Shown piece by piece: positions 1 through 5,843 of a stretch of 6,536 bases of DNA (the first letter of the stretch is position 1; each line of letters opens with the position of its first letter). Source of the DNA: a candidate division WS6 bacterium GW2011_GWC2_36_7 (lineage in GTDB: Bacteria; Patescibacteriota; Dojkabacteria; SC72); contig LBSF01000034.1 in assembly GCA_000991805.1 (NCBI GenBank), positions 1 through 6,536 on the forward strand, given 5' to 3'. The position numbers were made by a program, and so were the translations under genes. The notes under the pieces are model-generated. The model did no database searches. It was not told where the DNA came from and saw only the letters and a list, made by a program, of their open reading frames with translations.

Positions 1-1443
1 ATTGTTGATTTAGTTGCGAATATCTTTCTATCGGAAAAACAGATTTTAAGGAATAAAGGGGAGGGCTTTATTAAGTTGTTGAACTTCGAGCAAGAGCTTT
101 CTGATATATGTAGTAAGACATTGAACTATATATGTCAAAATACCTCAGCAAACAAGGCCCAGATCTATCTCTATGACTCTGTAAATACAAAGTCTTACTG
201 TTTTACAAATGGCGATTGGAAGATTGAGAATTTAGATAAAATTTTTGCAGAAATACCTGTATATTGGAATAAAAAAACTACAGCAGAGGGAAAATTTGAG
301 GCTTTGTCGAGATCAGAGCTTGAGTACTTGAGTAACAAGGATGCTGTAGAGTATCGAGAATATTCGAACCTTTTGTACCTCTTAGAGCTATCGAAGATTC
401 AGATAGCTTACCCAATAGTTTCGGGGAATGAATTGATAGGAGTTCTCTTCATACAGGATTTAGCCAACAATCAAATGTACAAAATCGATGAGCTTGATCT
501 TTGGGATCGTATATATAGCCAATTCCATATTTCTGTTAATAAAGCGTTGCTATATCAGCAGCTTCAATCGTTGAATTCAACGCTTCAGCAAAAGGTGGAT
601 ATCCAAACTAAGGAACTTCAAATTAAGATTCAACAACTTCAAGAAGCTCGTAAAAAAGAAAACGATATGATCGATATCATGGGTCATGAACTTAGAACAC
701 CTGCTACCATAGTTAAGCTCAATGCTCAGTTACTAGAGAAGTTTGCAGGGGATATAGATAGTGATCCAGAGGCATACAAGAGGTATGTGAATAGGATTAA
801 AATGGCTGTAGATAATGAAATAAAGTTAATTAATACATTACTTAGTAGTGCTAAATTAGAAGGGAATAAGATAGTCATAGATCCTGAAGAGGTTGATATT
901 AAGGAAGAAGTAGAGATGGCTATACATGGAAATGAGAAGGATGCGAATGAAAAGAATCTTCCAATAATTAATAATATGAAATTAGATACTCCAAATGTAT
1001 ATGCAGATAAGGCTAGGGTAGTGGAGATATTGAACAACCTAATAAGTAATGCTGTTAAATATACAGAAAGGGGTAGCGTAACCGTTGAGAATAGATATGA
1101 TGATAATTGGATAGAGATATCCATTATTGATACAGGTTATGGTATCAGTGCCGAGGAGCTACCTAAGTTGGGGCAAAAATTCTTTAGGGCAGGTAATCAT
1201 ATTAATTCTGATATACAGGTTGGTGACAAGATGGAGATTGTAAGGCCTGGTGGCACTGGTTTAGGACTCTTCGTGACCTTTAACCTGATACGTAAGATGG
1301 GTGGTGATGTACGTGTAGAGAGTGAAGTAGGTAAGGGTAGTAAATTCATCTTTATATTACCTATATACAAAGCACAAGCAATCCATGATCATGATGGAGA
1401 GAGTAATAATATGTTTGAGAAGTTAGGACTTAAAAAGCAGTAG
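1..1443 (+). CDS. Sensor histidine kinase (GAF-HisKA-HATPase), 5' end outside window
   Basis: Autophosphorylating sensor kinase of a two-component system. Numbering here counts from the TTG at 76. A GAF-like sensor domain spans about 12-160 (IAYPIVSGNELIGVLFIQD is its typical late strand). A Gln/Lys-rich coiled coil spans about 158-196. The HisKA H-box is GHELRTP, with the phospho-accepting His204 (codon 685-687). The HATPase domain has an N-box (NNLISNAVKYT, 320-330), G1 (DTGYGIS, 352-358), F-box (KFFRA) and G2 (GGTGLGL, 392-398). All catalytic boxes are intact. The frame stays open from base 1 to 76, and those 25 codons (IVDLVANIFLSEKQIL...) read like the linker that precedes GAF domains in membrane-anchored kinases. 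I therefore call it 5'-partial. A TTG start at 76 is the alternative. No transmembrane segment lies in the visible part. The gene ends with TAG, 4 nt from the end of the convergent gene. The partner regulator and signal are unknown. Confidence 0.88.
   Translation: MVDLVANIFLSEKQILRNKGEGFIKLLNFEQELSDICSKTLNYICQNTSANKAQIYLYDSVNTKSYCFTNGDWKIENLDKIFAEIPVYWNKKTTAEGKFEALSRSELEYLSNKDAVEYREYSNLLYLLELSKIQIAYPIVSGNELIGVLFIQDLANNQMYKIDELDLWDRIYSQFHISVNKALLYQQLQSLNSTLQQKVDIQTKELQIKIQQLQEARKKENDMIDIMGHELRTPATIVKLNAQLLEKFAGDIDSDPEAYKRYVNRIKMAVDNEIKLINTLLSSAKLEGNKIVIDPEEVDIKEEVEMAIHGNEKDANEKNLPIINNMKLDTPNVYADKARVVEILNNLISNAVKYTERGSVTVENRYDDNWIEISIIDTGYGISAEELPKLGQKFFRAGNHINSDIQVGDKMEIVRPGGTGLGLFVTFNLIRKMGGDVRVESEVGKGSKFIFILPIYKAQAIHDHDGESNNMFEKLGLKKQ
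55..78 (+). promoter_or_regulatory. Purine-rich SD-like tract before an alternative TTG start
   Basis: The tract AAAGGGGAGGG (55-65) resembles a Shine-Dalgarno sequence and lies about 10 nt before TTG codons at 76 and 79. It could serve a start at 76 for the histidine kinase. However, it also encodes KGEG within an open frame that reaches the window edge, and the other genes in the window lack SD motifs. Coincidence is at least as likely. Confidence 0.25.
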
Positions 1444-1447
1444 CAGG

Positions 1448-2191
1448 TTAATAGGCTTTCTTTAAGATATCTTCGTTTTCAATAGCTATCTTTTTCGCAT
1501 CTTTTAAAAATTTCTCTATATTTCCATTGGATTTATAGTACAACTTTTCAAAATAACCTTGGATTGAAATGTCCCCCGATTTATCAAACCTATTATATGC
1601 ATAAAGAGATTTAGAATTTGTGTCTGGGAAAATGTGCTTAATTGCTGCATCTCCATTCACTATTGGGGCTATAATTTCACTCAAATGCCATAGCACATGT
1701 GGAGCTTCGTTATAAGTATTAATATCGTTTGGGAAAAGTTCATTCCATTTCTTGAAATAAAAAAAATGGGTAATCTCGTGAATAATTGTTGATATGGAAA
1801 AGTATATAGGATCGGAGTTGGAAACTATTAATCCTTGAGTATCTAAGAATCGTGGATACTAATGAAGATTGTACACATAAATATTTATATCTTCTGTAAG
1901 TTTCGTATCAAAAATATTTTCCAGTGTGGCAATAATATCTTTCTCGTATTTTAGCCATTCATTTTGTAAGTTATCGGAATAAAACGAAAAATCATTTTGC
2001 TTCCAGTAAAGATTCATTTGTTCTTTGAAAAAGGTCTCTTTGTTATTCGTTTTCCAATATTCTTCTATAAAAGAGGGTAGAACAGCAGTAATAGCCTTGG
2101 AGGAACTTTCGGAAAATGAATCAGGAGTTGTTAAAAGATAGTGTAAATATGAATTAACAAAATCTTTGTCTTTGGGAAAATTTATTTTCAT
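1448..2191 (-). pseudogene. HExxH metallopeptidase-like protein interrupted by one in-frame TAG
   Basis: Two open segments in the same frame (2191-1862 and 1858-1448) form one 247-codon reading frame, broken only by TAG at 1861-1859 (codon 111). The ATG at 2191 lies 9 nt after the upstream ligase stop, so it is the last gene of the operon. The N-terminal 110 codons encode a mostly helical, charged and aromatic-rich region with no motif I recognise. After the stop comes a hydrophobic helix with the zinc-peptidase motif HEITH (His138, Glu139, His142; bases 1780-1766). NEAPH and WHLSEIIAP follow, whose Glu residues are candidates for a third, gluzincin-like zinc ligand. No signal peptide is visible. 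No ATG, TTG or GTG lies in frame between the TAG and HEITH; the first usable start (GTG, 1696) is beyond it, so restart cannot give an active enzyme. The family is unnamed here. It may be a recent nonsense mutation, a sequencing error or stop readthrough. Confidence 0.7.
1859..1861 (-). other. In-frame amber (TAG) codon inside the metallopeptidase frame
   Basis: On the minus strand the reading is Asn-Leu-His-TAG-Tyr-Pro-Arg-Phe. Coding continues in the same frame for 136 further codons up to the TAA at 1450-1448. TAG also terminates the histidine kinase and the 315-residue ligase, so it is a normal stop here. One base change from CAG, AAG, GAG, TGG, TCG, TTG, TAT or TAC would produce it. Confidence 0.85.
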
Positions 2192-2200
2192 AAATGATTT

Positions 2201-3148
2201 CTAAAAAGCAGTAATAATAGCCTCAGCTATATTAACAGGTTCTCCTTCAATCTTCGTCTCATATGCCTTATACCCAGGGTGTAAACTAATCTCTTGTATA
2301 CATGGTTTACCATTCATATACATAAAGTCTACAGCCATAAAGTCGGCTTCTAAGACATTTGCCATTCTCTCTGCAATCTCAGCTATTTCCTCGTTGGGTT
2401 GATTATACATCTCATATTCTCCCTTGCTTACAGTCATAAAACCATTAACCGCCTTCCTTTTCCATCCACCAATAACCTTGCCTAGTTTAACAAAAATTCT
2501 GTAATCTTCACCAGCATCAGAAAATTCTTGTATGAAGAAGTGGGAAAGATCCTGCCCATCAAGATTCTCTTGCTTGTAATCCTCATCTTTTTCTAATCTA
2601 AATACATTCTTCTTAATCTTCTCTTTACCATCGATCATCTCTGTTCTATTCGCACCGGTATATTCTTTAATAATTAACGGATATTCCTTTAACATATCTC
2701 TCTCTTTTAAATATTCACCATTAGTATGGAAATATGTATCAAAGTAGGGGAGGTTATTTTTTGAACACAGCATTGCGAAGGCTATCTTATTGTAATATGG
2801 GAGATTCTTAATCGCCTTAGAATTCTGAATGATCACTTTTTTTTCTGGGTTGTCTCTATTATATTGTTCAACGTAGTCTATGATGAATCTCTTGTATTGG
2901 TACTCACGTTCATCATCTAAGGAGTGCCCTCGCAAAATCACGTTGCTGTACTCTGTTATGTCATGACCAGCTGCCTTAATAACCGTGGAACCATTATGAA
3001 ACAAGAACGCTATCTCATCATTATATGCAAAATCATAAGGAATATCCTTCTTTTTTAATTCTTCTACCAATCTAGCAGACCCAGTAGGTATTTCACCCAT
3101 TGTAGCTACTTCTACGCGTTGTCTCTTATCAATAATGAGGTATTTCAT
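2201..3148 (-). CDS. RimK-like ATP-grasp ligase, 315 aa
   Basis: Predicted cytosolic ATP-dependent carboxylate-amine ligase of the RimK/glutathione-synthetase type. It would activate a carboxylate as acyl phosphate and join it to an amine. Residues 1-115 form a pre-ATP-grasp domain. The ATP-grasp fold follows, with PLIIKEYTGANRTE (Lys161, first nucleotide-binding Lys and the mobile loop), FIQEF (205-209, hinge), GEDYRIFV (213-220), WKRKA (229-233), AVDFMY (Asp274) and IQEISLHPGY (284-293). The last motif normally reads E-x-N; here Asn is replaced by Ser288, so one metal ligand is altered. Length is normal for RimK-like proteins. The ATG at 3148 lies 1 nt after the stop of the 563-residue ligase, implying translational coupling; no SD motif is seen. 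It ends with TAG, 9 nt before the metallopeptidase frame. It is probably a ligase, substrate unknown. Too divergent to call rimK itself. Confidence 0.85.
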   Translation of the reverse strand: MKYLIIDKRQRVEVATMGEIPTGSARLVEELKKKDIPYDFAYNDEIAFLFHNGSTVIKAAGHDITEYSNVILRGHSLDDEREYQYKRFIIDYVEQYNRDNPEKKVIIQNSKAIKNLPYYNKIAFAMLCSKNNLPYFDTYFHTNGEYLKERDMLKEYPLIIKEYTGANRTEMIDGKEKIKKNVFRLEKDEDYKQENLDGQDLSHFFIQEFSDAGEDYRIFVKLGKVIGGWKRKAVNGFMTVSKGEYEMYNQPNEEIAEIAERMANVLEADFMAVDFMYMNGKPCIQEISLHPGYKAYETKIEGEPVNIAEAIITAF

Positions 3149-3149
3149 A

Positions 3150-4841
3150 TTAGAATTTTTTAATTTTAGATATTAAACCCTTGAATTGGTACTTTCTAAT
3201 TGCTTTTACAAACTCTCTATCCTCAAAGTACTTTTTCTCAACCATTAGCAGATCGATTCTGTTAAATCCTAGACCAGTTTCTTTAACATCTTCTACATTT
3301 CTATGATGTATTATCATTGCATCTAAAGAAGCGTTTACCTTAAGGCCTTCTATTGCCTTCCATTTCTCTAGGCCTTTATTTATATCTAGCCCGTTAATTA
3401 TTATTTCCTCATCTTTGTATTCTCCTATAACCGCATCTTGTTTGAGGTAGGATCCGAAGAGGGATCTCTTCCTCAGTAGAGTAGGTAAATCTTCTGTGCT
3501 GTTCCCAACAATTACTATCTGTTTTGTGTTATTGCCTTTAACTAGCGCTTTTACATATTTCTCATATACCTCTTCTCTAGCTTCTCCAATTACTGGATAT
3601 ACATTGAGATATGCTTCAGGCATGATATTGATTTCAATTATTCCACCATTCTCTTGTGTAAGAGGTTTTGATATGTCCTGACAAAGGATATCAACGCCTA
3701 AGGTAAATGCATGGATTGAAGAGGCTATGCTTTCTACAATTGCTTTAATCTCAGGTCCAACTTTTTCTGTGAAGTCTTCTGTGATACCACCTTGACTCAT
3801 ACTTGCTACCTTTCTAACATAGATATTCTGTTCTTTCTTAGGGACAGATTCTAATGTAAGCTTTTGGTCTTTGAGGTATGAGAGGAGGGGTTCATCAATT
3901 ATTATTGGTTTAAGTGTATGTGTAGGATTGGTTACATCTCTTCTAGGATCGGTGTTAGTTACTTCAATTAACTCTTTTATTGTATTCTTCCCGTTACCGA
4001 CAACGAAGGCAGGGATTCGCTTGGTGGTTATTTCTAAGTGGCCATCTATAACGAGGAGCCTGTAATCTTCTCCTTTGATTTGTTCTTGCATCATTATCTT
4101 GTTTTGCCAATCTTTTCCGATATGTTTACTACATGCTTTTTGTGCAAACTTAAATGCCTCTTTGGCTTCTTCTAATGTTTTGATACTTGTTACGACACCA
4201 TGTCCACCAACTAAGCCAACAGGTTTGATGACTACGGGTTTTTGATATTGACTCCAGATTTCTTCAAGTTGAGTAATATTGTCTACTACTTGCCATTTGG
4301 GAATAGGTAGGCCCATGCGCTCAATCATTAAATTACTGGCCCATTTATCCTTTTGAATTGTTTGAGCAATCTTAGAATCTTTACTAGAGGATACAGAATA
4401 TAGAATCTCAGAATGTTTACCAACGCCAATTGTGTAATGTCTATTATAGCCTTTTGAATATGTAACTCTTTGGTCTTGAACTAAAGTAGGTGTTGTTTCA
4501 AGTCCCAACTTGTTTGCAATGTGCAGTATAGGGATTGTAACCATTGAGAGAAGTCTTTGCTTTACAACGTTTTCCAAGGTATATTTCTTTGCTTCCTCAT
4601 AGCTCATATTCCCATGATCGAGAGCTACAATGATCCCTCCAAGCTCTCTCCAGAGGGATGTCATCTGAGAATGAATCCTTAAGACATCATTTTCAAATTT
4701 GTATTCTCGAATGAATAAGGGGTGAAAACCTTTTAGCATTTCTAGATACTTTACGAGGGCATCTGATTTGTGAACGTTGAGTTTAATAACTGAGATATCT
4801 GACTCGAGATTGAGGCCTTGTAATACTTGCACGTTACTCAT
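3150..4841 (-). CDS. Cyanophycin synthetase-like ATP-grasp ligase with extra C-terminal domain, 563 aa
   Basis: Predicted amide ligase whose core matches the ATP-grasp half of cyanophycin synthetase (CphA) and the C-terminal half of GshF. Residues 1-100 form an unrecognised N-terminal domain. Residues 100-180 include TIPILHIANKLGL and the lead-in DKWASNLMIERMGLPIP. The core shows VVIKPVGLVGGHG (Lys206, glycine loop 209-215), QEQIKGEDYRLLV (252-264), KRIPAFVVGNGKNTIKELI (274-292; CphA reads close to R-PA-V-GDG-TI-EL), MSQGGITED (348-356), LGVDILCQDISKP (381-393) and EIN (403-405). Here PG after ExN is replaced by PE. Residues about 437-563 form a separate alpha/beta-looking domain. It has no GTNGKT-type P-loop, so the Mur-ligase half of true CphA is absent and two-amino-acid cyanophycin synthesis is not expected. 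The ATG at 4841 follows the 329-residue ligase by 10 nt; no SD motif. Confidence 0.87.
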   Translation of the reverse strand: MSNVQVLQGLNLESDISVIKLNVHKSDALVKYLEMLKGFHPLFIREYKFENDVLRIHSQMTSLWRELGGIIVALDHGNMSYEEAKKYTLENVVKQRLLSMVTIPILHIANKLGLETTPTLVQDQRVTYSKGYNRHYTIGVGKHSEILYSVSSSKDSKIAQTIQKDKWASNLMIERMGLPIPKWQVVDNITQLEEIWSQYQKPVVIKPVGLVGGHGVVTSIKTLEEAKEAFKFAQKACSKHIGKDWQNKIMMQEQIKGEDYRLLVIDGHLEITTKRIPAFVVGNGKNTIKELIEVTNTDPRRDVTNPTHTLKPIIIDEPLLSYLKDQKLTLESVPKKEQNIYVRKVASMSQGGITEDFTEKVGPEIKAIVESIASSIHAFTLGVDILCQDISKPLTQENGGIIEINIMPEAYLNVYPVIGEAREEVYEKYVKALVKGNNTKQIVIVGNSTEDLPTLLRKRSLFGSYLKQDAVIGEYKDEEIIINGLDINKGLEKWKAIEGLKVNASLDAMIIHHRNVEDVKETGLGFNRIDLLMVEKKYFEDREFVKAIRKYQFKGLISKIKKF

Positions 4842-4851
4842 AATGGTAGAC

Positions 4852-5841
4852 TTATAATTTATTTGCGTACTTATCTCTAATATATTCCATAATAGGGACT
4901 GCGACTTTTACTTTTTCACCCTTGTCTGCTTTATAATGTAATCTTAACCCTGGGTTGTAGTTAATTTCGTTAATCCCACACTTCCCTGGTTTGGTTATAT
5001 CTTCTGCAATGATATCCACACCCCCAAATTCCAAATCGAGAGCCTTAACGGCCTTCACAGCGAGCTCTTTGTAGTATGGATCTACTATAGATGCACACTC
5101 TTCTGTAGTGCCTCCAGTAGTTAGATTACAATTGTATCGAAGGGTTATAATTTGGTCTTCTTCAGGAATGGTATCTAATGTTAGGTCAGCATTTTTCAAT
5201 CTAGTTTGTACTTCTGAATCTATGGGAATAGATTTAAGTACGAGGAGGCTACGTTCTTTGTTTGAAATATCAATTAGTTCTCTTATAGTATTCTTACTAT
5301 TGCCAATAACCACGGGGGCCTTTCTCCAGACTATTCCAACAACGTTTTCACCCACTACTAGGAAGCGATAGTTTTCTCCTTTTATGAATTCTTCACCTAA
5401 TACTTTTACCTCTCCCTTTGATCTGTCTTTTTCTAACGCAACATTGAAAGATGATATTACCTGTGCTTCTGTCTCTGGGAGTAGGGTAATGCCCTTCCCA
5501 CCAAGCTGTTGTGAGGGTTTTATGACGATATTTTTATACTTATTGAAGAATTTAATGGCATCGATGGCGCTGCTCAACCCTTCCTGTTTCGGTACATCTA
5601 CACCATACGAGCTTAATACCATATTAGTTAAGTTCTTCCGTTTCGAAATTGTAGCACTTGGGGAGGAGGTTAATGGTGTGACGGTATTTATAATGAACCA
5701 ATGCTTATCTCCAACCTCAAACTTAGCAATTAGACTTCTCACGACTATTGTATATTTGATACCCAAGATATCTGCAGCCTCAACATAGTATGCTAAATGT
5801 ACATTGCCAGCTTCTTTTAAGTATTCTTCGTATGTTTTCAT
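4852..5841 (-). CDS. Cyanophycin synthetase/GshF-like ATP-grasp ligase, 329 aa
   Basis: Predicted cytosolic ATP-dependent amide ligase, little more than an ATP-grasp core. The N-terminal 60 residues (LAYYVEAADILGIKY, then FEVGDKHWFIINTVTPLTSS) match the short lead-in of GshF/CphA ATP-grasp domains. Next come SKRKNLTNMVLSSYGVDVP (66-84), IVIKPSQQLGGKG (Lys108, glycine loop 113-117), EEFIKGENYRFLVV (150-163), RKAPVVIGNSKNTIRELI (173-190), LTTGGTTEE (240-248), GGVDIIAEDITKP (273-285) and NEINYNPGL (291-299). The ExN metal site (Glu292, Asn294) is intact. It shares these motifs in order with the 563-residue neighbour, so the two are paralogues. The ATG at 5841 overlaps the stop of the upstream fusion gene by 1 nt (TAATG), so they are coupled. 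Substrate unknown. No Mur-ligase domain. Confidence 0.88.
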   Translation of the reverse strand: MKTYEEYLKEAGNVHLAYYVEAADILGIKYTIVVRSLIAKFEVGDKHWFIINTVTPLTSSPSATISKRKNLTNMVLSSYGVDVPKQEGLSSAIDAIKFFNKYKNIVIKPSQQLGGKGITLLPETEAQVISSFNVALEKDRSKGEVKVLGEEFIKGENYRFLVVGENVVGIVWRKAPVVIGNSKNTIRELIDISNKERSLLVLKSIPIDSEVQTRLKNADLTLDTIPEEDQIITLRYNCNLTTGGTTEECASIVDPYYKELAVKAVKALDLEFGGVDIIAEDITKPGKCGINEINYNPGLRLHYKADKGEKVKVAVPIMEYIRDKYANKL

Positions 5842-5843
5842 TA
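5839..5843 (-). other. TAATG stop-start overlap
   Basis: The TAA of the ligase-retropepsin fusion and the ATG of the 329-residue ligase share one base (5841). No SD motif precedes this ATG (the sense reading is AAAACATTTAAATAATG), so translation probably depends on coupling to the upstream gene. This supports a single transcript and fixes the start of the 329-residue protein. Confidence 0.75.

Noticed and set aside
726..1124. 132-codon open frame on the minus strand inside the histidine kinase
   Set aside because: It lies opposite intact HisKA/HATPase motifs, and its hydrophobic Ser/Leu-rich translation is typical of an antisense shadow.
1429..1466. Imperfect inverted repeat across the convergent gene ends, possible bidirectional terminator
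   Set aside because: The stem is AT-rich with an internal bulge and a 16-nt loop, there is no strong GC stem, and no clear U-tract follows on either strand. It is too weak to list as a terminator.
1448..1696. Independent 82-residue protein starting at GTG 1696
   Set aside because: The same frame continues upstream through the HEITH motif to the TAG at 1859 and joins the N-terminal segment. The GTG is an internal Val codon (HVLWH), and no SD motif precedes it.
1859..1861. Alternative genetic code with TAG read as an amino acid
   Set aside because: TAG ends the kinase and the 315-residue ligase at sensible family lengths, so general reassignment is not supported. Only local suppression remains possible.
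3456..3471. Perfect 6-bp hairpin GAAGAG-GGAT-CTCTTC
   Set aside because: It lies inside the 563-residue ligase coding region, is short, and has no U-tract or position suggesting function. It is likely chance from codon content.
3150..4841. Assignment as true cyanophycin synthetase (cphA)
   Set aside because: The ATP-grasp motifs match, but the Mur-ligase domain and its P-loop are absent and both flanking domains differ, so the symbol is not justified.
5108..5788. Two plus-strand open frames (87 and 134 codons) opposite the 329-residue ligase
   Set aside because: They sit antisense to conserved ATP-grasp motifs and have no recognisable domain. They are shadows.
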